A stretch of DNA of 64,000 nt from Chryseobacterium aureum (GCF_003971235.1 NZ_CP034661.1:1302001-1366000), one strand, 5' to 3'; shown: positions 45,431 to 54,924, counted from the first letter of the stretch. Made by a program: numbers and translations. The notes: generated by a model not told the origin, from the sequence alone.

Positions 45431-45460
45431 ATAAAAGCCTCTCGCAGTATGCGGGAGGCC
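45431..45460 (-). terminator. terminator of the cold-shock gene
   Basis: Minus-strand stem GCCTCCCGC/GCGAGAGGC (45459-45451 with 45445-45437, one mismatch), loop ATACT, then TTTTA. It lies 40 bases after the cold-shock gene. Confidence 0.75.
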
Positions 45461-45499
45461 GTAATATAACTAATATAATAAATTACTATATCGATCAGA

Positions 45500-45694
45500 T
45501 TATGCCAGTTTAACGTTGATAGCGCTTAAACCTTTATCTCCTCTCTGTACGTTGAAAACAACCTGGTCGTTCTCACGGATCCCTCTTGACTCAAGTCCTG
45601 AGGTATGTACAAAGATATCTGCGCCACCTTCAGATGGTGCGATGAAACCGAAGCCTTTTGCTTCGTTGAAAAATTTTACGGTGCCTTTTTGCAT
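45500..45694 (-). CDS. cold-shock domain protein, CspA family
   Basis: A 64-residue single cold-shock domain starting at the ATG at 45694 (MQKGTVKFFNEAKGFGFI). RNP-1 is KGFGFI and RNP-2 is DIFVHTSGL, both needed for single-stranded nucleic acid binding. It acts as an RNA chaperone, in cold shock or in normal growth. Monocistronic, with its own terminator and no gene close upstream. Confidence 0.95.
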   Translation of the reverse strand: MQKGTVKFFNEAKGFGFIAPSEGGADIFVHTSGLESRGIRENDQVVFNVQRGDKGLSAINVKLA

Positions 45695-46440
45695 TGTAAT
45701 AAAATTAAAAATTAATATAATGGATCTGTACACTTTACAGATTTCATTTTTGTAGTAAAATTATGATCTGTAGCAAAAAACTGTAATATTTATCATTGTC
45801 TACGTATCATTCTTTGCTCGGCTCATTGATGCTATGCATACGATATCTAGATATCTTGGCCTGCAATATCGGATCATTTTTTAAGATCAAAGGAATCAGC
45901 ATTCTCAATATCATTAAAAAATCGAATTTATAAACGGGGAACTGTAGAAGCAATACCGATCGGTGTCATTGGACCGGTGGAGCGAAGGCAGGAACCTTTC
46001 TTTATGAATACTCTGCAAATGTAGATCAATATTTCTCAAAATTAAAAAATATAAATAGCTGATTATCATTATTTTGTTTGTACATTACGCACACACACGA
46101 TTTTTTTCGCAGTGCGGATGATAAAAAATTCAGTAAGCATGCAACTCATTCAGCTACACGACAGACTTTATGTCAAACCAATTGAAGCGTATTCCATACC
46201 ATAATTTTGGATCACTTATTTCATCATGGTGTGCCAAGGTGTGATGCCTTTATTTGGGAATTGCTTCTGCAACATATCGACTTGATTCTATTCTAAGCCA
46301 TAACAACGACCTGTATATAGTTAGAATAATTTTCGCGGATATAAAAAATCCCTTCATCAATCTTACTTTGGTACATTTATCTTTTACTTTGGAGATTCTA
46401 GTTCCAATTATTATCGCGATGCTCTGTTAGTTGCCAGATA
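45695..46440. other. intergenic region without a clear gene
   Basis: About 745 bases. Seen: a short plus-strand frame tail reading WTGGAKAGTFLYEYSANVDQY before a stop near 46060, a 14-bp palindrome GATATCTAGATATC (45842-45855), and minus-strand coding-like scraps near 46100-46260. None is enough to call a gene; decayed sequence is likely. Confidence 0.4.
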
Positions 46441-46953
46441 TCACTTCAAACTAAGCCTGTAATATAGTACATCCTCTTGATGTCCATCTTGCCATTGACA
46501 TGGTTCTCTGTGGGTATAAATAAATCCGAAATTTTGGTTAGCAGCTTTCGAGGCCACATTACTTTCCCGGTGACTTACTAAAAGTTGATTCAGGTTCATA
46601 TTTTTTGCCCAGGCAATCCTGCTATTATACAAAAGAGAAGACAGCCCCTTACCTCTATGTTCCTTAATAATATAGGACTGACCTAAATAAGCCTCCTTTT
46701 TATTCAAAAGTATTATACTGGTTATTCCGATTAAAATATCATTATAATACAAACCAAAAACCGCACGTGGTAAATCCAGTCTTTCCTTCCAATCGTTATC
46801 ATTTAGATCAACCTCTGGAGGGGTTGTAACACGAAACATTGCAGGTTCATTCTTTAGTGCTTCTAGACGCATCTTTTTATAGAGGGGCCATTCTTCTCCT
46901 GTTAGTTGTCGAATCTGATATCCTTCCAAAGACTTCAATTGTTCTTGGCTCAT
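46441..46953 (-). CDS. GNAT-family N-acetyltransferase
   Basis: A 170-residue acetyltransferase from the ATG at 46953 (MSQEQLKSLEGYQIRQLTGEEW); the longer frame to 47097 has a hydrophobic lead not typical of the family. The core reads IRQLTGEEWPLYKKMRLEAL at the N-terminus and the acetyl-CoA binding motif A as LGQSYIIKEHRGKGLSSLLYNS (R-x-x-G-x-G/A variant RGKGLS). The end (NLNQLLVSHRESNVASKAANQNFGF) is the usual motif B. Substrate unknown. Confidence 0.85.
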   Translation of the reverse strand: MSQEQLKSLEGYQIRQLTGEEWPLYKKMRLEALKNEPAMFRVTTPPEVDLNDNDWKERLDLPRAVFGLYYNDILIGITSIILLNKKEAYLGQSYIIKEHRGKGLSSLLYNSRIAWAKNMNLNQLLVSHRESNVASKAANQNFGFIYTHREPCQWQDGHQEDVLYYRLSLK

Positions 46954-47198
46954 TGCTAAATTATTTAGATAAATGTATAAATATTCAATGCAAATAAAAA
47001 GTAAAAGACAATGTATATTCATCATTCCATTCACTATCCTTAAAGAACTAAGATGGCAGTGGTAACTCGCGTTTGAGAAACAGATATGGCAATACATACC
47101 TTGCTTCTCTTATACACGGGTATTCTGATAGCAAACAAAAAAATAGAATCTAAAGATTAATGTAGAAAGAAACCAATTAAATCCTTCTGCTAATAATT

Positions 47199-47347
47199 CT
47201 ATAAAGACTTGCAATAATCGATACAAAGAAAGTGCAAATATCGCTTCAGGAGGCTTATCAGAACTTCATCCGAACTGATCTCAGGAAAAGGAAGTTCTGT
47301 ATATTTCAATGGGTCAGCATCTGCTGAGCTTTTAAGATGACTGCTTT
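47199..47347 (-). pseudogene. remnant of a quinone-oxidoreductase-like (MDR) gene
   Basis: Right after the enoyl-CoA hydratase stop the minus strand reads KAVILK and, after a one-base shift, SSADADPLKYTELPFPEISSDEVLI. Together this is the N-terminus of a zinc-type alcohol dehydrogenase/quinone oxidoreductase. The start ATG is AAT here, the frame is shifted and the rest of the gene is missing. The other 250 bases of this gap hold nothing I can name. Confidence 0.55.
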
Positions 47348-47353
47348 ATTCTC

Positions 47354-48157
47354 TTACAGATATTTACCTAAGTTTAATTCTACATCACCATAGGTCTGTA
47401 ATCCCTGATCCAGCAAAACTTTTATTCTGCCTCTGGCTTCAGGTTCTGTAAGGGAAGCAAAAAACTGGGTTTGAGTTTCCATCAGGTGTTCATTTTTCGG
47501 AATGACTACCCTTTCGTTCATAATAGATTTTATAGTTGCAATAATTTTTTTATCGAATGAAGCAATCCTTTGTGCCAGATTTTCAACAAACCCGTCCAAT
47601 TCATGATCAGGAAAAGCCCTATTGATCCAACCGTACTCAGCTGCCGTTGCAGCATCATAATCATCACCGCTCAGGATAATTTCCAAAGCTCTGGCTTTAC
47701 CGGTAAGAAGATGCAGTCTCTCTAATCCGCCGCCTCCCGGAAAGGAACCTATCCCTATTTCCGGTTGTGCAAAGATTGCTTTCTCTTTGCTTGCAAAACG
47801 CATATCAAAAGCCTGAATAAACTCACTTCCAAGACCTCTTGCTCTCCCTCTTATAGAAGCAATACTTACAAACGGAGCCTGCTCAAGCCGCTTCGCAACA
47901 TCCGGCCAGGAAACAGACAGTCCTGTTTCTCCCGTACCTTTCGGGAATTCAAAAATATTAATCAATTCTGCGTGTGCTACATAGAAATCCGGATTAGCAC
48001 TTTCGAATACAACTACTTTTAAGTTTTCACTGGCTTCCAAACTGCTCATTAATTCTCTTAATTGAACCGAAAATTCAGGGTCAAAAATATTTACCGGAGG
48101 ATTATCTATTGTTACTTTCCAGTAGCTTTCGCTTATTTTTTGAGTGGTAAAAATCAT
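47354..48157 (-). CDS. enoyl-CoA hydratase/isomerase family protein
   Basis: A 267-residue crotonase-fold protein. The oxyanion-hole segments are SIRGRARGLGSEFIQAFDMRFA and IGSFPGGGGLERL, with Glu in the GSEF turn and in PEIGIG. Family members hydrate or isomerise acyl-CoA thioesters; the exact reaction cannot be told. The divergent or upstream AraC gene at 48258 is on the same strand 100 bases away and may control it. A decayed oxidoreductase gene follows directly, so a former two-gene operon is likely. Confidence 0.85.
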   Translation of the reverse strand: MIFTTQKISESYWKVTIDNPPVNIFDPEFSVQLRELMSSLEASENLKVVVFESANPDFYVAHAELINIFEFPKGTGETGLSVSWPDVAKRLEQAPFVSIASIRGRARGLGSEFIQAFDMRFASKEKAIFAQPEIGIGSFPGGGGLERLHLLTGKARALEIILSGDDYDAATAAEYGWINRAFPDHELDGFVENLAQRIASFDKKIIATIKSIMNERVVIPKNEHLMETQTQFFASLTEPEARGRIKVLLDQGLQTYGDVELNLGKYL

Positions 48158-48257
48158 AGTAATAATTTTAAATGATGTAAATTTTAAGACATACTTTTTT
48201 GCCTGTTCAAAATTACTTGTACAGGTTCCGGATTTTTAACACAAAACACGGAATGTA

Positions 48258-49154
48258 TTATACTTTTCTCTGATTTCTAATTTCTGTCGGCGGAATGCCT
48301 TTAATCTTTTTAAAAAATCTTGAGAAATAAGGAACATTCGTAAATCCTAACTGATAAGCCACATCACTGATATTCATATCCGTCTGAAGCAATAAAATTT
48401 CTGCCTGCTCAATCACAAATTCATGAATGAAGCTGATGGTACTTTTCCCGGTTTCTGCGCGGACAAGATCAGTAAGATAGTTAGGAGACATATTGAGCTC
48501 TTTGGCAAAAAAGGAAACAGTAGGAAAACCAGAAGCCGGTTTTGATAAGTCTTTATAATGGTTTTGCAGTAAGCTTTTTAACTTTGAAGAAACCGAAACT
48601 GCTCTGGCTGCCTTATCTTTAAACTGCCTTTCATAAAAAACATTGGTATAAGAAAGAACAACATTTAAAAGAGACAAGATAATATTGATATTCGCTTTGG
48701 ATTTATTTTCAAGTAATTCCATATGCATTTTTGTAAAAATCCAGGTAATGGTCTCTTCCTCCTCCTGAGTCATAAACAGGGCATCATTGATTTCGTAACT
48801 GAAATATTTATACTGGTTGATTTTAGCTGCCACGGGATTTTGTTTAATCAGATCAGGATGAAAAACAAATGCATAGCCATCCCAGAAAGTCAGACTGTTC
48901 CAGGAAACAACCTGTCCCGGTTCACTGAAGAGCATCAGGCCGTTTTCTGTATAGTATTTTTGATTCCCGTAATTGATATCCCCGGTAAAATTTTTCTTTA
49001 GTGAAATTCTGAAGAGGTTTACCTGTATCTCATCACTCGACTGAGGAAAATTTGGGATGGCCTCCTTGCAAACCCTGCTGTCCATCAAGGGATGTAAAGG
49101 TTCAGAGAGATTAAGATATCTGTTATAACTTGATAAATCACTAAAAGTTTTCAT
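48258..49154 (-). CDS. AraC-family transcriptional regulator
   Basis: A 298-residue regulator with an AraC-type cupin sensing domain (NGLMLFSEPGQVVSWNSLTFWDGYAFVFHPDLI) and a C-terminal double HTH (VSFFAKELNMSPNYLTDLVRAETGKSTISFIHEF; ISDVAYQLGFTNVPYFSRFFKKIKGIPPTEIR). It lies upstream of the enoyl-CoA hydratase gene, which it may regulate. It is not a close paralogue of the three araC genes at 40.9-43.7 kb. Confidence 0.9.
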   Translation of the reverse strand: MKTFSDLSSYNRYLNLSEPLHPLMDSRVCKEAIPNFPQSSDEIQVNLFRISLKKNFTGDINYGNQKYYTENGLMLFSEPGQVVSWNSLTFWDGYAFVFHPDLIKQNPVAAKINQYKYFSYEINDALFMTQEEEETITWIFTKMHMELLENKSKANINIILSLLNVVLSYTNVFYERQFKDKAARAVSVSSKLKSLLQNHYKDLSKPASGFPTVSFFAKELNMSPNYLTDLVRAETGKSTISFIHEFVIEQAEILLLQTDMNISDVAYQLGFTNVPYFSRFFKKIKGIPPTEIRNQRKV

Positions 49155-49493
49155 TTAACAAAAATGCAAAATTGTCTTGAATTATAAACTGAATTGACTT
49201 TTTATATTCATTTTTTATTCTTTACAAAAAAAGACTTATCATTTCCATAGAGAATCTTTTTTCCCTTTAAAGCTGCATTCCGAGTGAAAAAGAACTTTCA
49301 CTGCTTTGTTGAAATCTGTTTATTGTTAGCCTAACCAAGTATGAACTTCACATCTTTTGTTCTGAGAATCCACAAACAGTTTACATTCCAAAATATCATT
49401 TAAAAATCAAATGGTTCATATAGTATAAATTTATACTATATTTCTAACAAAGATAAAATTAATTACTAAATTTGTTACTAAATAAATTCTATC
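49155..49493. promoter_or_regulatory. intergenic region with palindromic operator and promoter of the tetR gene
   Basis: Between divergent araC and tetR genes. A perfect 24-bp palindrome (half-site ATATAGTATAAA, 49418-49441) is followed by a second inverted repeat TAACAAA/TTTGTTA (49445-49451, 49471-49477) that covers a -7 box TAAATTTG (49467-49474). This is a good place for autoregulation by the TetR protein that starts at 49494. Nothing else seen. Confidence 0.55.
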
Positions 49494-50153
49494 ATGCAAG
49501 AACAAGCCAACATCACGCAGGAAAAAATATTTGAACTATACGGAGATTATCTTTTGAATCACGGAGAAAAACCGAAAAATGTGTACCTCTTTGCCAAGGC
49601 AAACCATTTTGAGGAGAAAGAATTTTACCATTATTTTTCAGGTTTTGAGCAGATCGAAAAAGAAATGCTGAATCATCTTTTTACAAAATCGCTGGAACTT
49701 GCATCGGAGGTTAACTCATCAGATGAAATAACAGCCAAGGAAAAGCTCCTGAATGTTTATTATATTTTTTTTGAAAATCTGACGATGAACCGTTCCCTGG
49801 TGTTATCCATTCTGGGAAGCAGCAAAATCCAGAATATCAAAACGCTTCAGAATCTCCGGGAAACCCATAAACAATTTGTCAACACTTTGGATTTCAACGA
49901 ATGGGAAATGATTAAAAAAGCGAAAGAAGACCTCCGGAAATTCAACGAAAAATCCAGACAGGAAGCACTTTGGCTGCATCTGGTTTCCGCCATTGATTTC
50001 TGGAAAAAAGACCGTTCGCCCGATTTTGAAAAGACCGACATTTTCATCGAAAAAACCATTGATACCGGTTTTGAACTGATGGATAACGAACCCCTGAGAA
50101 AAGTTTTCGACCTTGGAAAATTTCTCTGGAAGGAAAAATTTAAAATGAGCTGA
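49494..50153 (+). CDS. TetR-family transcriptional regulator
   Basis: A 219-residue protein with an N-terminal TetR-type helix-turn-helix (ITQEKIFELYGDYLLNHGEKPKNVYLFAKANHFEEKEFYHYF) and an all-helical ligand-binding domain. It heads the ABC1-kinase/photolyase cluster and is the likely regulator of it, perhaps acting at the palindromes just upstream. The 238 bases after it contain no gene. Ligand unknown. Confidence 0.78.
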   Translation: MQEQANITQEKIFELYGDYLLNHGEKPKNVYLFAKANHFEEKEFYHYFSGFEQIEKEMLNHLFTKSLELASEVNSSDEITAKEKLLNVYYIFFENLTMNRSLVLSILGSSKIQNIKTLQNLRETHKQFVNTLDFNEWEMIKKAKEDLRKFNEKSRQEALWLHLVSAIDFWKKDRSPDFEKTDIFIEKTIDTGFELMDNEPLRKVFDLGKFLWKEKFKMS

Positions 50154-50391
50154 TACAAGAAGTTGGCTTTGGCTTCAAAAATGGCTCTAAAGTATTCGTA
50201 CAGCTACTTCTGTTAGAAATTATCCTGAGCATAAAAAATCATTTAATCCTTTTTGTTCAAGTGCTTTCACCAGATGTACGAAAAGAGCCCTCCCTCAGGC
50301 CAGCTGTGATAAAAAGACTTCACCTAGCCCGGCCTGGCACTCAATATTGAAGCGTTTGCGTTTAAAAACATCTAACAAACAAAATGTAAGA

Positions 50392-51708
50392 ATGAAAACA
50401 TTAGATAAAATCCCCACAGGGAAAATTGAACGGACAAGCAGCCTGTTGAAAGCCGGTGCAAAAGTCGGGGTCAATTACCTGAAATATTACGGAAACAAAA
50501 TCACCAAAGATGAAGAAGAAGCACGCAAAATTCTCAATGAAGACAATGCCGCAGACATTTACGATTCTTTAAAAGAACTGAAAGGTTCCGCCCTGAAGGT
50601 GGCCCAAATGCTGAGTATGGAAAAAAACATCCTACCGGTAGAATACGTCGAGAAATTTTCGCTCTCTCAGTTTTCTGTTCCGCCCTTGTCGGGTGCCCTG
50701 GTGAAGAAAACCTTCAGAAAATATTTTCAGAAAAATCCGGAAGATATTTTTGATGAATTTTCTGCTGAATCTGTGAATGCGGCAAGTATCGGACAGGTTC
50801 ATACAGCCCAAAAAGGAGATAAAAAACTGGCGGTTAAAATCCAGTATCCAGGCGTAAGAGAAAGTATTTCGAGTGATCTTAAAATGGTAAAACCGATTGC
50901 CATGAAGATGTTCAATATTAAAAAAGAAGGTTCAGAATCTTACTTTCAGGAAGTGGAAGACAAATTGTTTGAAGAAACCGATTATAACCTGGAACTCAGT
51001 AGAAGCCAGCATTTTGCAGAAGAATGCAGCCATCTTCCGAATCTGAAATTCCCGCATTATTATCCGGAATATTCGTGTGAGAAAATCATTACGATGGACT
51101 GGATGTCTGGAATTCATTTTTCAGAATTTACCAAAAAACAGAATTCGCAGGAAGATCTGAACAAAATCGGCCAGACCCTTTGGGATTTTTATATGTACCA
51201 GATGCATGTCCTGAAAAAAGTTCACGCAGATCCGCATCCGGGAAATTTCCTGATATCAGCAAATAAAGAATTGCAGGTTATCGATTTTGGCTGTATCAAA
51301 GAAATTCCGGAAGATTTTTACATTCCGTATTTTGAATTGGCCAAAGAAGAAAATCTTAAAAATCCTGAAATTTTCCGTGAGACATTATTCACGCTCGAAA
51401 TTCTCCGCGAAGAAGATTCTCCGCAGGAAAAAGAGTTTTTTGCTAAGCTGTTCTATGAATTGCTTGAATTATTCACAAGACCCTTTAACAAAGAAAAATT
51501 CGATTTTTCAGATGAATCTTTCTTTCAGGAAATTGCCGATCTGGGACAAAAATATGCGAAAGCAAGTGATATGAAAGGAATGAATACCAACCGCGGTTCC
51601 AGACATTTCATTTATCTGAACCGAACCTTTTTCGGACTGTATAATATGATGCACGATTTGAAAGCGAAAAATGTGACGATTAATCATTTCAAAAATTATT
51701 GTAAGTAA
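50392..51708 (+). CDS. ABC1/AarF/UbiB-family atypical kinase
   Basis: From the ATG at 50392 (MKTLDKIPTGKIERTS) 438 residues; an earlier in-frame ATG at 50347 adds atypical sequence. The family marks are KxGQ-like LKELKGSALKVAQMLSME, the Ala-rich loop SVNAASIGQVHTA (in place of the P-loop), KLAVKIQYPGV with the ATP Lys, EETDYNLELSRS, VHADPHPGNFLI (catalytic loop) and VIDFGCIKEI. ABC1 proteins act in isoprenoid-quinone homeostasis and membrane lipid stress. Its position at the head of a photolyase cluster suggests a role in light or oxidative stress, which is inference. Confidence 0.9.
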   Translation: MKTLDKIPTGKIERTSSLLKAGAKVGVNYLKYYGNKITKDEEEARKILNEDNAADIYDSLKELKGSALKVAQMLSMEKNILPVEYVEKFSLSQFSVPPLSGALVKKTFRKYFQKNPEDIFDEFSAESVNAASIGQVHTAQKGDKKLAVKIQYPGVRESISSDLKMVKPIAMKMFNIKKEGSESYFQEVEDKLFEETDYNLELSRSQHFAEECSHLPNLKFPHYYPEYSCEKIITMDWMSGIHFSEFTKKQNSQEDLNKIGQTLWDFYMYQMHVLKKVHADPHPGNFLISANKELQVIDFGCIKEIPEDFYIPYFELAKEENLKNPEIFRETLFTLEILREEDSPQEKEFFAKLFYELLELFTRPFNKEKFDFSDESFFQEIADLGQKYAKASDMKGMNTNRGSRHFIYLNRTFFGLYNMMHDLKAKNVTINHFKNYCK

Positions 51709-51715
51709 TCAATCA

Positions 51716-51813
51716 TTAACAGGTCGCTCCTAATAGAGCATTGCTAAATTTCTTAGGAATTTACGGTTAATAGAAATCCATACAAAGGAAGCTCCGTAGG
51801 AGCGACCTGTTAA
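51716..51813. repeat. REP-like inverted repeat
   Basis: A 17-bp perfect inverted repeat (TTAACAGGTCGCTCCTA at 51716-51732 and its complement at 51797-51813) encloses 64 bases with an inner GGAGC-type palindrome. It sits in the gap between the ABC1 kinase and DUF2256 genes and looks like a dispersed intergenic repeat. Confidence 0.6.
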
Positions 51814-51917
51814 TTAAAATAATTAGTGATTTTCAACAGTAAGCTTTTACCGAATTGATATAAAAATTGAAATATTCCACATTATAATTGTTTCTGAATT
51901 AAAATTAAAAATAAAAT

Positions 51918-52073
51918 ATGCCTTCAGGATTACCTTCCAAAATCTGTGAAGTCTGCGGGCTTCCCTTCAGTTGGCGGAAAAAATGGAAGAAAAACTGGGA
52001 CGATGTAAAATATTGCAGCGAAAGATGCCGAAAAAACAAAAAATCAACATCCTCTGGTTCACCAAAGATTTAA
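51918..52073 (+). CDS. DUF2256 zinc-finger-like small protein
   Basis: A 51-residue protein, [20 protein letters not shown] followed by a Lys/Trp-rich stretch and [12 protein letters not shown]. The two cysteine pairs (10/13 and 33/37) and the PF-x-WRKKW pattern are DUF2256, a small putative zinc-binding protein often encoded beside cryptochromes. Its last 49 bases overlap the start of the CRY-DASH gene in another frame, so translation is probably coupled. Its role with the photolyase is unknown. Confidence 0.85.
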   Translation: MPSGLPSKICEVCGLPFSWRKKWKKNWDDVKYCSERCRKNKKSTSSGSPKI

Positions 52074-53323
52074 GAACAAGAGATTCAGAATCCTTATACA
52101 ACGCGATGCAGGAAGATTTGCCTTTTCTTGCCATCTACATTTTTGATTCTGATTTTTTTGCCCAAAAACAGTTTGGCGGTAGAAAAATTGCGAAATTCAG
52201 AGCCCGGTTCCTTCTCAAAACAGTTGAAAATTTAAGACAGAATTTAGCCAGACAGAATATTCCTTTTTCAGTTAAATATGGAAAAACGGAAGCTATTTTC
52301 AAAGACATATCCAAAGAATTTGAAGTAGTTAAAATTTTCTGTCAGGAAGAATGGACTAAAGAGGAGATTGATTTACAGGCTAAAATTAAGAAAGCAGTTC
52401 CGTCAGCCACCTGGGAAAAATCGTATTCGCAGTTTTTGGTACATCCCCTTTTTGTATTTAAAGTTATGGATAAAATTCCCATGCTTTTCACTACGTTCAG
52501 ACAGAAAATTGAAAAAAATCTCCTGATTCGTCCTGAATTTGAATCGGAAAATCTGATGTACGACAAAAAAGACATTCCTCTAAAAAGTGATGAAATTTCT
52601 TTAAAACGATTCGGTTTTGAAGATTTTGAAATCGATAAAAGATCCGCATTCCCATTTTCAGGCGGAGAAGATGCAGCTTTGAAAAGATTACATCATTATT
52701 TCTCGGAAACACAGAATCTGAGCAGATATAAAGACACCCGAAACGGTTTGGCGGGAGCAGATTACAGCTCAAAGTTTTCCCCGTGGCTTTCAGACGGAAG
52801 TCTTTCTGCGGTGACGGTTTATTACGAAATTAAGAAATATGAAGAAGAATTCGGAGCTAATGATTCAACGTATTGGCTGATTTTTGAACTGCTGTGGCGG
52901 GATTTTTTCAGGTATATTTCTTTACAGTACAAAGATTTAATTTTTCAGAAAAACGGGATCAACCATCAGAATTGTTGGGCTGAGAACAATAAAATATGGA
53001 TTCAAAAATGGAAGAATGGAGAAACTGATTCCGATTTTGTGAATGCGAATATGCTTGAACTGAAAAATACAGGCTGGATGAGCAACCGCGGTCGTCAGAA
53101 CGTTGCTTCCTACTTCTGTAAAACTCTGAAACAGGACTGGAGAATTGGGGCCGCCTATTTTGAGGAAATGCTGATGGATTACGATGTTCACAGCAATTAT
53201 GGCAACTGGATGTATCTGGCCGGAGTAGGAAATGATAACCGTAACAGAACTTTCAATCCCGAAAAACAGGCAGAAATGTATGATTCTCACCAGGAATACA
53301 GAAAATTATGGATCAAACAGTAA
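52025..53323 (+). CDS. cryptochrome DASH-type / photolyase
   Basis: From the ATG at 52025 ([20 protein letters not shown]) 432 residues; the longer frame from 51971 only reads DUF2256 codons in another frame. It has the N-terminal antenna fold ([16 protein letters not shown]) and C-terminal FAD-binding domain: [69 protein letters not shown] and [23 protein letters not shown], the last typical of CRY-DASH. These enzymes repair UV lesions in single-stranded DNA or sense blue light. The stop overlaps the next photolyase gene by 16 bases. Confidence 0.92.
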   Translation: MPKKQKINILWFTKDLRTRDSESLYNAMQEDLPFLAIYIFDSDFFAQKQFGGRKIAKFRARFLLKTVENLRQNLARQNIPFSVKYGKTEAIFKDISKEFEVVKIFCQEEWTKEEIDLQAKIKKAVPSATWEKSYSQFLVHPLFVFKVMDKIPMLFTTFRQKIEKNLLIRPEFESENLMYDKKDIPLKSDEISLKRFGFEDFEIDKRSAFPFSGGEDAALKRLHHYFSETQNLSRYKDTRNGLAGADYSSKFSPWLSDGSLSAVTVYYEIKKYEEEFGANDSTYWLIFELLWRDFFRYISLQYKDLIFQKNGINHQNCWAENNKIWIQKWKNGETDSDFVNANMLELKNTGWMSNRGRQNVASYFCKTLKQDWRIGAAYFEEMLMDYDVHSNYGNWMYLAGVGNDNRNRTFNPEKQAEMYDSHQEYRKLWIKQ

Positions 53324-54786
53324 AACATACCGCTCAATTGATTTTTCCGCATCAGCTTTTTGAGGAGGTGGATTATCTGGATAAAACTCAGCCTGTATTT
53401 TTGGTAGAGGAATTCCTGTTTTTTAAACAATATTCTTTTCATAAACAGAAGATCGCGTTCCATCGGGCAACCATGAAATTTTATGAAAGCAGACTGAAAA
53501 AAGCGGATTTTAAAGTGGAATACATTGAAAGTTCGTCAAAATTTTCGGATATCAGAAATCTTATTCAAAAGCTCGAAAAAGAAGGCTTTAAAACCATAAC
53601 AACACCTGATGTCTGCGATAACTGGCTGGAAAAAAGACTGAAAAAAACAACACTGAAACTGGAATTTGTTGACAGTCCGCTTTTCATCAATACCCAGGAA
53701 GATCTCAAAGTATATTTCGAAGGTAAAAAATCTTATCATCAGACTGATTTTTATAAACAGCAGAGAATCACGCGAAATATCCTGATGAAAGCCGGAAAAC
53801 CATTGGGCGGAAAATGGACGTACGATACCGAAAACCGAAAAAAATATCCGAAAAATAAAAAAGCTCCTGCCATTCATTTTCCGAAAAACAATAGCTTTTA
53901 TAAAGAAGCAAAACTGTATACCGAAAAACATTTTCCCAAAAATTACGGAACACTGACCGATGAGCAGCTTTACCCGACAACTTTTAATGAAGCGGAACAA
54001 TGGCTGGAACAGTTTCTTGAGAACCGGTTCCACGAGTTTGGCGTTTATGAAGACAGCATTGTGGAAAAAGAACATTTTCTACATCACAGTGTCCTTTCTC
54101 CGTTAATGAATATCAGGCTTTTAACGCCTGAAAATGTTTTGGAAAAAGCAATATCCTTCGCACAGGAGCATGATATCCCGGTGAATTCTCTGGAAGGTTT
54201 TGTACGTCAGATTTTGGGTTGGCGGGAATTTGTGCGGGGTGTTTATATTTACCAGGGAACGTATCAGCGGAATAAAAATTACTGGAAGCATCAGCAGCAA
54301 CTTCCTGAATCTTTTTATACCGCCAAAACGGGAATCCGCCCGATTGACAGCTCGCTGCTGAAACTTCTAAAAACCGGTTATGCCCATCACATCGAAAGAC
54401 TGATGATTTTTGCCAGTTTTATGAATCTCTGTCAGTTCAATCCCGACGAGGTTTATCAGTGGTTCATGGAAATGTTCATTGATTCTTATGATTGGGTGAT
54501 GGTTCCGAATGTGTATGGAATGAGCAGCTATTCGGACGGCGGAAAAATGAGCACTAAACCTTACATCAGCGGAAGCAATTACATTAAAAAGATGAGTGAC
54601 TACAGCGACGGAGACTGGGCAGAACAATGGGATGCCTTATTCTGGAATTTTATTAATGACCATCAGGATTTCTTCGCCCAAAATCCAAGACTGGGAATGA
54701 TGCTGAGAACGCTGGAGAAGATGCCGGAAGAAAAGCGAAAGCAGCATGTTAAAGCGGCAAAAAAGTTTATAGGCAATGTTAAATGA
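53308..54786 (+). CDS. PhrB-like (FeS-BCP group) photolyase lacking the Fe-S cysteines
   Basis: A 492-residue member of the bacterial (6-4) photolyase/cryptochrome group represented by Agrobacterium PhrB. Shared motifs: HHSVLSPLMNIRLL, NSLEGFVRQILGWREFVRGVYI, YAHHIERLMIFASFMNL, DSYDWVMVPNVYGMSSYSDGG and KPYISGSNYIKKMSDY. PhrB proteins hold a [4Fe-4S] cluster on four Cys, one before the YAHH helix and three just after MSDY. Here the first is Pro345 and after MSDY (429-432) the segment is SDGDWAEQWDALFWNF, about ten residues shorter and without Cys. FAD-binding parts look intact. It overlaps the CRY-DASH gene and likely repairs UV damage. Confidence 0.87.
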   Translation: MDQTVKHTAQLIFPHQLFEEVDYLDKTQPVFLVEEFLFFKQYSFHKQKIAFHRATMKFYESRLKKADFKVEYIESSSKFSDIRNLIQKLEKEGFKTITTPDVCDNWLEKRLKKTTLKLEFVDSPLFINTQEDLKVYFEGKKSYHQTDFYKQQRITRNILMKAGKPLGGKWTYDTENRKKYPKNKKAPAIHFPKNNSFYKEAKLYTEKHFPKNYGTLTDEQLYPTTFNEAEQWLEQFLENRFHEFGVYEDSIVEKEHFLHHSVLSPLMNIRLLTPENVLEKAISFAQEHDIPVNSLEGFVRQILGWREFVRGVYIYQGTYQRNKNYWKHQQQLPESFYTAKTGIRPIDSSLLKLLKTGYAHHIERLMIFASFMNLCQFNPDEVYQWFMEMFIDSYDWVMVPNVYGMSSYSDGGKMSTKPYISGSNYIKKMSDYSDGDWAEQWDALFWNFINDHQDFFAQNPRLGMMLRTLEKMPEEKRKQHVKAAKKFIGNVK

Positions 54787-54836
54787 TTCTTTAGCCACGC
54801 AAAAAATGTGTGAATGAAAATCCTGAAAAGAAAAAA

Positions 54837-54855
54837 GGCTTCTACAAGCTCAGCC
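54837..54855 (+). repeat. dispersed intergenic repeat, copy 1
   Basis: GGCTTCTACAAGCTCAGCC, one base different from 55272-55290. The two copies flank the TIGR03643 gene. This type of 19-base element is seen scattered between genes in Bacteroidetes. Confidence 0.6.
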
Positions 54856-54924
54856 TGACAAAAGTTAGTATAAGAGATATCATCATGGACTTGCCGAAAG
54901 ATATTTCAGTAAAAAAAACAAAAA

